DNA from: Actinomadura luteofluorescens
Lineage (GTDB): Bacteria > Actinomycetota > Actinomycetes > Streptosporangiales > Streptosporangiaceae
Assembly: GCF_013409365.1 (NCBI RefSeq)
Contig: NZ_JACCBA010000001.1
Location: forward strand, 5,270,001-5,334,000
Direction: 5' to 3'
Length of the DNA stretch: 64,000 nt
Below the pieces are notes generated by a model. It did not search any database. It had not been told where the DNA came from and saw nothing but the letters and a program-made list of their open reading frames with translations. Shown piece after piece: positions 52,871 through 61,862 of this stretch. The translations under genes were made by a program, and so were the position numbers. How positions within the stretch are numbered: position 1 is the first letter of the stretch; each line of letters starts with the position of its first letter.

Positions 52871-53800
52871 ATGCTTGATCTGGAACGGCTGCGCGCCCTG
52901 CATTCGGTCGCGACGTACGGCTCGGTCAGCGCCGCCGCGGACGTCCTGCACGTCACCACGTCCGCCGTGTCCCAGCAGCTCGCGAAGCTGGAGCGCGAGA
53001 CGGGGCAGAAGCTCCTGGAGCGCAACGGCCGCGGCGTCCGCCTCACCGACGCCGCCGAGCTGCTCGTCGCGCACGCCGAGCGGATCCTGTCGCTCGTCGA
53101 GCAGGCGCAGGCCGACCTGGAGGCGCACCGCGGCTCCGTCGTCGGCCAGCTCACCGTCGCCTCGTTCCCGACCGCGATCCGCGGGCTGATGCCCGCCGCG
53201 CTGCGCTCCCTGCGCGCCGACCACCCCGACCTGCGCGTCCTGCTCCGTGAGGAGGACCCCATGCGCAGCATGCCGCTCGTGCTGCGCGGGGACTTCGACA
53301 TGGCCGTCGTCCAGGACTGGAACAACGAGCCGCTCCCGCTGACCGAGGGCCTGCACAAGGGCGTCATCTGCGAAGACGTCGCGGACGTGGCGCTGCCCGC
53401 GGGCCACGACCTGGCCGGGCGCGACACGATCGACCTCAAGGAGCTCGCCGGGGACCCGTGGATCAGCTCCTCGTCCGACAGCATCTGCTGCGACTGGCTG
53501 CTGCGCACGCTGCGCGCCATCGACAGCGAACCCAGGATCGACCACCAGGCCTACGAGTTCGCCACCCAGCTCTCGCTGGTCGCCGCCGGGCTCGGCAACA
53601 TCATCCTGCCCCGCCTCGGCCGCTGCGACGTCCCGCCGGGTGTCGCGATCGTCCCGCTCTCGGCCCCTCTGTCGCGCCGTGTCTACGCCGTCTGGCGCGA
53701 GGAGGCGGCCCGCCGCCCCGCGATCCGCGCCGCCGTGACGGCCCTGCGCGCCGCCATCCCGGCCGGTGGCGGGGAGGAGGTGGCGGCGCGGGTAATCTGA
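52871..53800 (+). CDS. LysR family transcriptional regulator
   Basis: 309 aa. N-terminal winged HTH: LERLRALHSVATYGSVSAAA, DVLHVTTSAVSQQLAKLERE, TGQKLLERNGRGVRLT. A periplasmic-binding-protein-like effector domain follows from about residue 90 (TVASFPTAIRGLMPAALRSL, FDMAVVQDW, VAAGLGNIILPRLG). It is divergent from the eamA/aldolase operon, which it likely controls. Confidence 0.93.
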   Translation: MLDLERLRALHSVATYGSVSAAADVLHVTTSAVSQQLAKLERETGQKLLERNGRGVRLTDAAELLVAHAERILSLVEQAQADLEAHRGSVVGQLTVASFPTAIRGLMPAALRSLRADHPDLRVLLREEDPMRSMPLVLRGDFDMAVVQDWNNEPLPLTEGLHKGVICEDVADVALPAGHDLAGRDTIDLKELAGDPWISSSSDSICCDWLLRTLRAIDSEPRIDHQAYEFATQLSLVAAGLGNIILPRLGRCDVPPGVAIVPLSAPLSRRVYAVWREEAARRPAIRAAVTALRAAIPAGGGEEVAARVI

Positions 53801-53807
53801 CGACGCC

Positions 53808-54446
53808 ATGACTGACACGACGATCGTTCACCTCCTGCGGCACGGCGAGGTGCACAACCCCGAGGGCGTCCTCTACGGACGGCTGCCCGGTTACCGCCTC
53901 AGCGAGGACGGCGTCCTCATGGCGAAGGCCGCCTCCCGGTGGTTCGCCGACAGGGACGTCACCGCGCTGTTCTCCTCGCCGATGCAGCGGGCGCTGGAGA
54001 CGGCCGCGCCGCTGGCCGACTCCCTCGGCCTGCCCGTCACCGTGGACGACCGCCTGATCGAGGCCGGCAACCACTTCGAGGGGCTCACGTTCGGGGTGGG
54101 GACCGGCTCGCTGCGCCGCCCCGAGCACTGGCGCCACCTCGTCAATCCGTTCCGGCCGTCCTGGGGCGAGCCGTACAAGCTGCTCGCCGCCCGGATGCGC
54201 GCCGTCGTCATCCGGGCCAGGGAGACGGCGCGCGGCCACGAGGCCGTCTGCGTCAGCCACCAGCTGCCGATCTGGATCCTGCGGCTGCACGCCGAGCGCC
54301 GCCGGCTCTGGCACCACCCGGCGCGCCGGGAGTGCTCGCTCGCCAGCCTCACGAGCCTGACGTTCGAGGGCAGCCGGCTGGTGGAGGTCGCCTACTGCGA
54401 GCCCGCCGCCGGGATCGCGCAGGGCCCCAGTGTCGCGGGCGCCTGA
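53808..54446 (+). CDS. Histidine phosphatase (phosphoglycerate mutase) family protein
   Basis: 212 aa. LLRHGEVHNPEGVLYGRLPG contains the catalytic RHG; FSSPMQRALETAAPLADSLG and DRLIEAGNHFEGLTFG carry the second Arg and the acid. VCVSHQLPIWILRLH has the second His. It lies at the head of the cytochrome c maturation genes, as in streptomycetes. Its substrate is unknown. It follows lysR after only 7 bases, but a palindrome separates it from resA. Confidence 0.9.
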   Translation: MTDTTIVHLLRHGEVHNPEGVLYGRLPGYRLSEDGVLMAKAASRWFADRDVTALFSSPMQRALETAAPLADSLGLPVTVDDRLIEAGNHFEGLTFGVGTGSLRRPEHWRHLVNPFRPSWGEPYKLLAARMRAVVIRARETARGHEAVCVSHQLPIWILRLHAERRRLWHHPARRECSLASLTSLTFEGSRLVEVAYCEPAAGIAQGPSVAGA

Positions 54447-54462
54447 CCGCACCGCTAAGTTT

Positions 54463-54481
54463 GTACTACATCCTGTAGTAC
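54463..54481. promoter_or_regulatory. 19-bp palindrome before resA, BlaI/CopY-like
   Basis: GTACTACATCCTGTAGTAC is a perfect dyad, 8-bp arms with a 3-base centre. The TACTACA...TGTAGTA outline resembles operators of BlaI/MecI/CopY-type repressors. It lies 45 bases before the GTG of resA. The regulator is not encoded in this window. Confidence 0.6.
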
Positions 54482-54525
54482 TCCGCGCCTGGACCGAACG
54501 CATCGTCGTACCGAGGAGGGGCCAC

Positions 54526-55128
54526 GTGAACCCCCGCCGCATCGCGCCTTCGCGCGCGCCTTTCCGCGCCGCGGCCGCCGTCGCGCTCTGCGGCCTGCTC
54601 GCGGGCTGCGCCGGCACCGGCGCCGCCGACGGCGGGCCCGACGGCGGCGACAACCGCTTCATCTCCGGCGACGGCAACGTGACCGAGTACAAGGCCGCGC
54701 AGCGCAAGAGCCTCGCGGACGTCACCGGGGAGCGCCTCGACGGCGGGTCCGTCAAGCTGGCCGACCTCAGGGGCAAGGTCGTCGTCGTCAACTTCTGGGC
54801 GTCGTGGTGCGCGCCCTGCCGGGGCGAGGCGCCGTCCCTCCAGCACGTCTACGACGGGAAGAAGGCGCAGGGGGTGGAGTTCCTCGGCGTCAACTTCAAG
54901 GACTCCAAGCCCAACGCGCAGGCGTTCGAGCGCAAGTTCAAGGTCACCTACCCCAGCCTCTTCGACGCCGACGGCCGGGTCACGCTGGCGTTCCGGGAGG
55001 TCCCGCCGAGCGCGATCCCGAGCACGCTCGTCCTGGACCGGCAGGGCCGCGTCGCCGCCCGCATCATCGGCGCGACCACGTACACCAAGCTGGACCCCCT
55101 GGTCGGCAAGGTCCTCGCGGAGAAGTGA
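54526..55128 (+). CDS. resA: ResA/TlpA-type thiol-disulfide lipoprotein
   Basis: 200 aa. A Tat/Sec-like signal (PRRIAPSRAPFR, AAAAVALCGLLAGC) ends in the lipobox LAGC (Cys28), so it is a lipoprotein. The thioredoxin-like domain has FWASWCAPCRGEAPSLQ (WCAPC 94-98), LGVNFKDSKPNAQAF and the cis-Pro in AIPSTLVLD. It keeps the heme-binding cysteines of apocytochrome c reduced. GTG start with GAGGAGGGG upstream. The stop overlaps the start of ccdA. Confidence 0.93.
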   Translation: MNPRRIAPSRAPFRAAAAVALCGLLAGCAGTGAADGGPDGGDNRFISGDGNVTEYKAAQRKSLADVTGERLDGGSVKLADLRGKVVVVNFWASWCAPCRGEAPSLQHVYDGKKAQGVEFLGVNFKDSKPNAQAFERKFKVTYPSLFDADGRVTLAFREVPPSAIPSTLVLDRQGRVAARIIGATTYTKLDPLVGKVLAEK

Positions 55129-55868
55129 GCTCCCTCGGCGAGACGGTCGTGAGCGGGTCGTTGGTGGCGGCGGCGCCGCTGGCGGCCCTCGCCGGGCTCG
55201 TCTCGTTCGCCTCGCCGTGCGTGCTGCCGCTCGTGCCGGGCTACCTGTCCTACGTCACGGGCATGACCGGCGCCGACCTCGCCGAGCAGCGGCGGGGGCG
55301 GCTGCTCGCCGGGGTCCTGCTGTTCGTCGGCGGCTTCAGCGTCGTCTTCGTCAGCTACGGCGCGGTCTTCGGCGGGCTCGGACGGTGGCTGCTGGAGTAC
55401 CAGGACACGATCACCCGCGTCCTCGGCGTCATCACGATCGTGTTCGGCCTCGCGTTCATGGGCCTGGTCCCCGGGCTCCAGCGGACGGTCAAGTCGGGGC
55501 GCCTCCCGGCGGCCGGGCTCGCCGGGGCGCCGCTCCTCGGCGTCCTGTTCGGACTGGGCTGGACGCCGTGCATCGGGCCGACCCTCGGCGCGGTGCAGGG
55601 CCTGGCGATCACCGAGGCCAGCGCCGGGCGGGGCGCGCTGCTGTCGCTGGCGTACTGCGCGGGACTCGGGCTGCCGTTCGTGGCCACCGCGATCGCCTAC
55701 CGTAGGGCACTCGGCGCGTTCGGCGCCGTGAAGCGCCACTACCCCCTGGTCATGCGGATCGGCGGGGGGATGCTCGTCCTCATCGGGGTGCTGCTCGTGA
55801 GCGGCCTGTGGGGTGACCTGACGATCGAGCTGAGGTCGTGGATCAGCGGCTTCGAACCGGTGATTTGA
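55125..55868 (+). CDS. ccdA: CcdA cytochrome c biogenesis thiol-disulfide transporter
   Basis: 247 aa, six to seven membrane segments. The two redox Cys lie in FASPCVLPLVPGYLSYVTGM and GWTPCIGPTLGAVQGLA. It transfers electrons from cytoplasmic thioredoxin to ResA. GTG start overlapping the resA stop. ResB starts one base after its stop. Confidence 0.94.
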   Translation: MSSLGETVVSGSLVAAAPLAALAGLVSFASPCVLPLVPGYLSYVTGMTGADLAEQRRGRLLAGVLLFVGGFSVVFVSYGAVFGGLGRWLLEYQDTITRVLGVITIVFGLAFMGLVPGLQRTVKSGRLPAAGLAGAPLLGVLFGLGWTPCIGPTLGAVQGLAITEASAGRGALLSLAYCAGLGLPFVATAIAYRRALGAFGAVKRHYPLVMRIGGGMLVLIGVLLVSGLWGDLTIELRSWISGFEPVI

Positions 55869-55869
55869 G

Positions 55870-57564
55870 ATGACTGACACCAACACCGACCACGCCGGCA
55901 CGGACCACACCGAGGACCGGGCCGAGGGCGAGACCGGCACCGAGGCGCCCGCCGCGCGGCAGGCGCCGGCGGAGGTGCCGCGCCCCTCCGGCATCGGCCC
56001 GTTCGGCTGGCTGCGGTGGGGCTGGCGGCAGCTCACCACCATGCGGACCGCGCTGATCCTGCTGTTCCTGGTGGCGCTCGGCGCGGTGCCGGGCTCGATC
56101 CTGCCGCAGCGGGGCCAAGCGCCCGAGAAGGTCGCCGCCTATCTGGACGAGCACGAGACGCTCGGGCCCTGGCTCGACCGGTTCTCCATGTTCGACGTGT
56201 TCGCGGCCCCCTGGTTCGCGGCCATCTACCTGCTGCTGTTCGTCTCGCTCGCCGGCTGCGTGATCCCGCGCGCCGGCAAGCACTACAGGTCGATGCGGGC
56301 GCGCCCTCCGGCGGCCCCCCGCAACCTGGCGAGGCTGCCCCGGTCGGCGACGTACGAGACCGACGCCTCCCCGGAGGACGTCATCGCCGAGGCCCGCACG
56401 GCGCTGCGCTCCCGCCGCTTCCGCGTGGACGTGGCCGGCGGGGCGGCGTCCGCAGAGAAGGGCTACCTGGGCGAGACGGGCAACCTGCTCTTCCACCTCG
56501 CGCTGCTGGCGCTGCTGTTCGCGCTCGGCCTCGGCAACCTTTTCGGCTACCGGGGCAACGTCCTGCTGACCGAGGGCAAGTCGTTCGCCAACTCGCTCGG
56601 GCTCTACGACCAGTTCCAGCCCGGCCGCGCGTTCAGCGGCGGCGAGCTCGCCCCCTTCACGATCACGCTGGACGACTTCAAGGCCGAGTACGAGGCCAAG
56701 GGCGCCAAGCGGGGCCAGGCCACCGCGTTCAACGCCAAGATCCACTACCGGTCGAGCCCGGACGCCCGGGCCAAGCCCTACGACCTGCGGATCAACCATC
56801 CGCTCAAGGTCGGCGGCGCGAAGGTGTACCTGCTGGGGCACGGGTACGCGCCGGTGTTCACCGTCCGGGACGCCAAGGGGAACGTCGCCTTCCAGGACTC
56901 GGTGCCGTTCCTGGAGATGGAGCCGCGGAACCTGACGTCCGAGGGCGTCATCAAGGTCCCCGACGCCGAACCCGACCAGCTCGCCTTCTACGCCATCCTG
57001 TGGCCGACCGCGGTGGCGAGCGAGGACGGCAAGCAGATCGTCTCGGCGTTCCCCGCGCCGCTGCGCCCGGTCGTCACGATCACCGCCTTCAAGGGCGACC
57101 TCGGCCTGGACTCCGGCAGCCCCCAGTCGGTCTACAAGCTGGAGGGCATCGGCCGGACGATCCAGCCGATCAAGGGCGGGCAGAAGCTGCTGGAGCCCGG
57201 GGAGTCCTTCAAGCTGCCCGGCGACGCCGGCACGGTCACCTTCGACGGGCTCAAGGAGTGGACGAGCCTGTCGGTCAACCGCGACCCCGGGCGCATCCCC
57301 GCGCTGATCGCCGCCGTCCTCGCGGTGCTCGGCGTGGCGACCTCGTTCATGGTCCGCCGGCGCAGGGTGTGGGTCCGTGCGAGCGCCGGAGAGGGCGGGC
57401 GTACGGTGGTGGAGGTCGGCGGTCTCACGCTGGGGAACCCGACCTCGGAGTTCGACGACATCGTGACCGCGCTGCGCGGTCCGCAGGACGGGCCCGCATC
57501 CGAGCCCGGCGAGACCCCCTCCGCCGACGGCCCCCCGGGTGCGGCGACCGAATCGAAGGAGTGA
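55870..57564 (+). CDS. resB: Cytochrome c biogenesis protein ResB
   Basis: 564 aa, part of the ResBC heme-delivery and ligation complex (System II). The cytoplasmic N-terminus is acidic (1-40), then WRQLTTMRTALILLFLVALG, AVPGSILPQ is the family's first helix, followed by WFAAIYLLLFVSLAGCVIPR and GNLLFHLALLALLFALGLGN. A large extracytoplasmic domain (about 230-475) precedes the last helix (PALIAAVLAVLGVATSFMV). The tail is charged. In operon with ccdA and ccsB (4-base gap to the next start). Confidence 0.94.
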   Translation: MTDTNTDHAGTDHTEDRAEGETGTEAPAARQAPAEVPRPSGIGPFGWLRWGWRQLTTMRTALILLFLVALGAVPGSILPQRGQAPEKVAAYLDEHETLGPWLDRFSMFDVFAAPWFAAIYLLLFVSLAGCVIPRAGKHYRSMRARPPAAPRNLARLPRSATYETDASPEDVIAEARTALRSRRFRVDVAGGAASAEKGYLGETGNLLFHLALLALLFALGLGNLFGYRGNVLLTEGKSFANSLGLYDQFQPGRAFSGGELAPFTITLDDFKAEYEAKGAKRGQATAFNAKIHYRSSPDARAKPYDLRINHPLKVGGAKVYLLGHGYAPVFTVRDAKGNVAFQDSVPFLEMEPRNLTSEGVIKVPDAEPDQLAFYAILWPTAVASEDGKQIVSAFPAPLRPVVTITAFKGDLGLDSGSPQSVYKLEGIGRTIQPIKGGQKLLEPGESFKLPGDAGTVTFDGLKEWTSLSVNRDPGRIPALIAAVLAVLGVATSFMVRRRRVWVRASAGEGGRTVVEVGGLTLGNPTSEFDDIVTALRGPQDGPASEPGETPSADGPPGAATESKE

Positions 57565-57568
57565 CGAG

Positions 57569-58579
57569 GTGAGCAACGCCGACCTCGCGAACCTGAGCGA
57601 CAAGCTCATGCTGACCACCGTCGTGATGTACATCATCGCGCTGGTGGCCTACGCCGCCGACATGGGCTTCGGCCGCCGCCGCGCGGTGGAGGCCGTCCCG
57701 GCCGCCGAGGCCGAACTGAAGAGCGGGGCGAAGGTGCTGGTGGGCGCCGCCGGGGCCGAGTCCGCGGCCGACACCTCGGACCCGGCCGGTGCTGCGGGCT
57801 CCGCCGGGGCCGCGGGCGAGGGGTCCGAGCGCTCCCGGGTCGACTGGATCCGGCTCGCCGTCCTGCTGAACGTGCTCGGCTGGGGCGCGCAGCTCGGGGT
57901 GCTCATCACCCGCGGGCTCGCCGCGAACCGGTGGCCGTGGGGGAACATGTACGAGTTCCTCACCGCCATCTCGTTCGCCGCCGTCACCGCGTTCATGGTC
58001 GTCATGTTCCGCTACAAGGCGCGGTTCCTCGGCGCGTTCGTCATGGCCGCCGCGGTCGTCGCCCTCGGCGTCGCCAACATCTGGCTGTACGACTCGGTGG
58101 GCCCGGTCAGCCCGGCGCTGAACTCCTACTGGATCGCCATCCACGTGACCGCCGCGATCATCGCGACCGGCGCGTTCACCGTCGCGGGCGCCGCGACGAT
58201 CCTGTACCTGCTGAAGGAGCGGGCCGAGTCGCGCGGCGGCGTCGCGGCGGGCGGCGTGCTGTCGCGCGTCCCGTCGGTGGAGGCCCTGGACCGCCTCTCG
58301 ATGCGGGTCACGATGTTCGCCTTCCCGATCTGGACGGCCGCGATCATCATGGGCGCCATCTGGGCCGACCAGGCATGGGGCCGCTACTGGGGCTGGGACC
58401 CCAAGGAGATCTGGTCCTTCGTGACCTGGATCATCTACGCCGCCTACCTGCACGCCCGCGCCACCGCCGGGTGGAAGGGCCGCAAGGCCGCGATCCTCTC
58501 GCTGGTCGCGTTCGCGGCGCTGCTGTTCAACTTCTTCGGCGTGAACTACATGTTCTCCGGCCTGCACTCTTACGCCTGA
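57569..58579 (+). CDS. ccsB: Cytochrome c biogenesis protein CcsB/ResC
   Basis: 336 aa, eight membrane segments. The tryptophan-rich heme-handling motif is WGRYWGWDPKEIWSFVTWII, and heme-ligand His residues lie in the YAAYLHARAT and GLHSYA parts. WPWGNMYEFLTAISF is the other family signature. A Gly/Ala/Ser-rich hydrophilic insert (about 45-90) follows the first helix. GTG start with GGAGTGACGAG upstream. It completes the resA-ccdA-resB-ccsB operon. Confidence 0.95.
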   Translation: MSNADLANLSDKLMLTTVVMYIIALVAYAADMGFGRRRAVEAVPAAEAELKSGAKVLVGAAGAESAADTSDPAGAAGSAGAAGEGSERSRVDWIRLAVLLNVLGWGAQLGVLITRGLAANRWPWGNMYEFLTAISFAAVTAFMVVMFRYKARFLGAFVMAAAVVALGVANIWLYDSVGPVSPALNSYWIAIHVTAAIIATGAFTVAGAATILYLLKERAESRGGVAAGGVLSRVPSVEALDRLSMRVTMFAFPIWTAAIIMGAIWADQAWGRYWGWDPKEIWSFVTWIIYAAYLHARATAGWKGRKAAILSLVAFAALLFNFFGVNYMFSGLHSYA

Positions 58580-58717
58580 CGCGCGCCGCGCCGCCGCGCG
58601 TCGCGTGACTCCATGGGATGACGGAGAGTCGGCTTCCGGCTTACCCTTCCTCAGGGACCCGGTCTGGCGGCGGACGCCGCTCGACACCCCCGCGGGTCCG
58701 GCTGACAGAGGAGCCCG

Positions 58718-59693
58718 ATGCGCTTCAAAGGCGTCCACCGCAAGCCCCGGGAGACGTTCCGCGGCGGGCGGTTCCGCGCGGACGCGGCCGGCGACGAGAT
58801 CCCCTACGCGCCGTCCCCGCCCGACTCGGGGGCAGGTGCGGCCGCGCAGCAACCAGCCGCGCGACCGGTTCGGCCGGTTCCGCAAGGCGGGCCGCGACGA
58901 CGACTACGCGCTCGGGCCCGAACGCCCGGAGACCGGCCCCGTCGACACGGCGGGCGGCCTGCGCGGGATGACGGGCCGGCTCGGGCGGCGGGGGCTCGGC
59001 CGGCCGCGCGCCGGCGACTACTCCTGGAGCGACTTCGAGCTGGAGGACGACCGGCCGCGCGTGGAGCCCCACCCGCCGGGCACGCCGCACGCCGCCGACG
59101 GCCGCCGCGACTGCGGCGTGCTGGAGGCCGTCCTGCACCGGCAGTGGGACGTCCGGGAGGGGCCGCCGCCGGACGCCGTGATCGGGGCTGTGGAGAGCCT
59201 GGCGTCGCTGCCGGAGCCGCTGAAGGAGAAGCTGGCGGGCGGTCTCGACGGCATCTACGTCGGCCCCGGCGGCGTCCCCCAGCTCGACGACATGGGCCAC
59301 CTGCGCGACCGGCCGCTGCCGTCGGGCCGCGCCACCTGGGACATCTGCGCCGGCGCCTACGGCGACCGCAAGATCGTCGTGGGGGACCGGCCGTCCCCGA
59401 CGCCGGACGTGATGCTGCACGAGGTCGGGCACGCGCTCGACGACATCGACGGCGGCGACGGCGAGTGGACCTCCGACAGCCCCGCCTTCCGGCAGCTCTA
59501 CGAGGAGTGCCTGCCGTACCTGGCGAGCGAGTTCCACAAGCAGCCGAACGCGCTCGGGCGCCGCGAGTTCTTCGCCGACGCGTTCGCCGCGATCTCTTCC
59601 CGGCAGCGCCCGGCCCTGGTGGATATGCTCGCCGGCAACATCCGCACGGCCCTCGAGGTCATGCTCTTCTTCAACCGCAGGTACGGGATCTAG
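58718..59693 (+). pseudogene. HExxH metallopeptidase (anthrax lethal factor-like), frameshifted
   Basis: The ATG at 58718 has GAGGAG upstream and opens MRFKGVHRKPRETFRGGRFR. After PPDSG the sensible protein continues one frame over: RPRSNQPRDRFGRFRKAGRD. The switch coincides with a run of five G at 58828-58832; with four G the frame is restored. The rest (about 325 aa in all) ends in a gluzincin-like domain: PDVMLHEVGHALDDIDGG (HEVGH zinc site) and GRREFFADAFAAISS (third ligand Glu). This matches what is called an ATLF-like domain. A small acidic protein gene follows. Error or true mutation is unresolved. Confidence 0.7.
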
Positions 59694-59743
59694 GACACCG
59701 AAGTGACAGGCCGCGCGACGACAGACGGCGAAGGTGATCGACG

Positions 59744-60013
59744 ATGTACGTGATCCGGCTTCCCGACGGCACGCTCCGGGTCCCCCACAGCGTCCTCGCC
59801 GACGGCGGCGAGCCCGGGCCCGAGGCGAGCGAGGGACGGATCATCGCGGACGCCTACGTCGAGATCGGCCCGGACGATCCCGACTACGACCGGTTGCTGG
59901 GCGAGTCGCTCACCGAGGAGGAGCTGGCGGAGCGGCGGCGCCGCTGGCGGGACGAGGACGCGGACCTGCTCCGCCGTTTCGAGGAATGGAAGGCGGGCGG
60001 CGCCGAAGACTGA
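59744..60013 (+). CDS. Small acidic protein next to the metallopeptidase
   Basis: 89 aa: YVIRLPDGTLRVPHSVLADG, then ADAYVEIGPDDPDYDRLLGE and a charged helix EEELAERRRRWRDEDADLLR. No family is recognised. It starts 50 bases after the peptidase stop, so it is probably co-transcribed. It could be an inhibitor, a partner or unrelated. An ATG start is used; a weak Shine-Dalgarno (GAAGGTG) is about 10 bases upstream. Confidence 0.65.
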   Translation: MYVIRLPDGTLRVPHSVLADGGEPGPEASEGRIIADAYVEIGPDDPDYDRLLGESLTEEELAERRRRWRDEDADLLRRFEEWKAGGAED

Positions 60014-60137
60014 TTGCCGAATGGTGAGCGGGGGGCGGGGCGGGGAGCGCCCCGGCCGCCCGGCGAGGACTGCCTTCGGCCAAAGACTGTTTCGGCGGGC
60101 GGTCCGGGCGGCTCAGGACCGGGGCGGGTGGCCCGGG

Positions 60138-60341
60138 TCAGTGGGCCGAGTGCTCGGCGACGGGCTCCTCGCCGCGCAGCAGCGCGTGCACCTCGGACTC
60201 GCGGAAGCGCCGGTGGCCTCCCGGAGTGCGGATGCTGCTGATCCGGCCCGCGGCGGCCCACCGGGTGACCGTCTTCGGGTCGACCCGGAAGAGGGCGGCG
60301 ACCTCTCCTGGAGTCAGCAGGCGCTCGCTCGTGCTTTCCAC
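60138..60341 (-). CDS. bldC: Developmental regulator BldC
   Basis: 67 aa MerR-like winged helix: RLLTPGEVAALFRVDPKTVT, RWAAAGRISSIRTPGGHRRF, RESEVHALLRGE. The VDPKTVTRWA-AG--SSIRT-GGHRR pattern is the BldC signature. In Streptomyces BldC binds direct repeats cooperatively and holds back sporulation. GTG start with GGGGGAGAG upstream. Confidence 0.95.
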   Translation of the reverse strand: MESTSERLLTPGEVAALFRVDPKTVTRWAAAGRISSIRTPGGHRRFRESEVHALLRGEEPVAEHSAH

Positions 60342-60565
60342 GTTTTCTCTCCCCCTTTGTCCCGCCTTCGGCGCGGGTGGACTGTTTAACAGTGTGGCGG
60401 GTCAAGACCGATTTCTCCCTTGTTTTCGGAAAAGATCACCGACCGTAGTGCCCCGAACAGCGGCGATCACGGACGGTGATTCCGGCATGGGTCACAGTGA
60501 TCACCCTGACCCCCGCTGACCTGCCATGTCACGCCGCCGAGGCCCCTCCGGCCACCCCGGAGAAG

Positions 60566-60571
60566 TAGTCT
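60566..60571 (+). promoter_or_regulatory. -10 hexamer TAGTCT, leaderless start
   Basis: TAGTCT lies exactly six bases before the ATG at 60578. The same spacing occurs before many other genes in the window (see the finding on leaderless starts). Confidence 0.5.
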
Positions 60572-60577
60572 CCGGGC

Positions 60578-61592
60578 ATGTCCGACCTCGTATCGCTGCC
60601 GGAGATCGAACGGGCCGCCGAGCGCATCGCGGGCGTCGCCGTCCGGACGCCGCTCGTCCCGTTCTCCCGCGACCCCGCCCCGTCCGCCTCCGGCGCGCCC
60701 GCGCTGCTGGTGAAGGCCGAGTCGCTGCAGCCGATCGGCGCCTTCAAGCTGCGCGGCGCCTACTCCGCCATCTCCTCCCTCGACCCGCAGGAGCGCGAGC
60801 GCGGCGTCGTCACGCACTCCAGCGGCAACCACGCGCAGGCCGTCGCCTACGCGGCCCCGCGCGCTCGGCACCAGGGCCGTGCTGGTCATGCCGCACACCA
60901 CCCCGGGCGTGAAGGTCGACGCGTGCATCGCGCTCGGCGCCGAGGTCGTCTACGTCGAGCCGACCTCCCGGGCCCGCGCCGAGACCGCGGGCAAGCTCGC
61001 CGCCGCGCACGGCTTCACCCTGGTCCCGCCCTACGACGACGCGCGGATCATCGCCGGTCAGGGCACCGTCGGGCTGGAGATCGTCCAGGATCGCCCGGAC
61101 GTGGACGTGGTGCTCGTCCCGGTCGGCGGCGGCGGCCTGATCTCCGGCGTGTCCGCCGCGGTCAGGGCGCTGCGCCCGGAGGCGAGGATCGTCGGCGTCG
61201 AGCCGGAGCTCGCCGCGGACGCCCGCGACTCGATGGCGGCGGGGCGTCCGGTCGAGTGGGCGGCGGAGGAGACCGGCCGCACCGTCGCCGACGCGCTGCG
61301 CGTCCAGCGGGTCGGCGACCTGCCGTACGCGCACATGCGCGCCCACGTGGACGGCGTCATCACGGTCACCGAGGACGAGATCCGGCAGGCGATGCGCCGC
61401 CTCGCCCGCGAGACCCGCCTCGTCGCCGAGCCGGGGGGCGCCGTCGCCACCGCCGCCTTCCTCTACCACCGCGCGGAACTGCCCGAAGGCCGCACCTTCG
61501 TGTCGATCCTGTCCGGCGGCAATGTCGACCCTGCCCTGTTCCTGGACGTGCTGGGCCCACCCCGGGGGGAGGACGGTCAGGACCGGGGATAA
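60578..61592 (+). pseudogene. ilvA: Threonine ammonia-lyase gene with a frameshift
   Basis: PLP-dependent deaminase of threonine to 2-oxobutyrate. The first part has the PLP lysine ([16 protein letters not shown]) and [13 protein letters not shown]. It should go on [20 protein letters not shown], but this lies one frame over; the continuing frame runs to the TAA at 61590-61592 with [29 protein letters not shown] and [10 protein letters not shown]. The switch is at the C4 run 60855-60858; three C would restore one frame. Restored, about 337 aa without a regulatory ACT domain, so the catabolic/TdcB-like short form. Confidence 0.8.
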
Positions 61593-61604
61593 CCTCGAAG
61601 GGCC

Positions 61605-61862
61605 ATGCGTTCCGTCATCCTCTACACCCTGGCCCGGGCCGCGATCTTCGCGGTCACCGCGGGGGTGCTCGCGCTGTTCGGGGCCCGCGGGTTCCTGCTC
61701 CTGCTGCTGGCGCTGCTGATCAGCGGCGTCGTCAGCTACGTCCTGCTGTCCGCGCAGCGCGACCGGATGTCCGCCGTCGTCACGCGGGGCGTGCGCTCGC
61801 AGCGCGAGAAGTTCGAGAAGTCGGTCGCCAAGGAGGACGCCCCGCGCGGCCGCGCGGAGTGA
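61605..61862 (+). CDS. DUF4229 small membrane protein
   Basis: 85 aa with two membrane segments: [20 protein letters not shown] and [21 protein letters not shown] charged C-terminus follows ([19 protein letters not shown]). Matches DUF4229, found across actinobacteria. The ATG is 13 bases after the threonine ammonia-lyase stop. Its stop codon lies in a 23-bp tandem repeat. Confidence 0.85.
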   Translation: MRSVILYTLARAAIFAVTAGVLALFGARGFLLLLLALLISGVVSYVLLSAQRDRMSAVVTRGVRSQREKFEKSVAKEDAPRGRAE

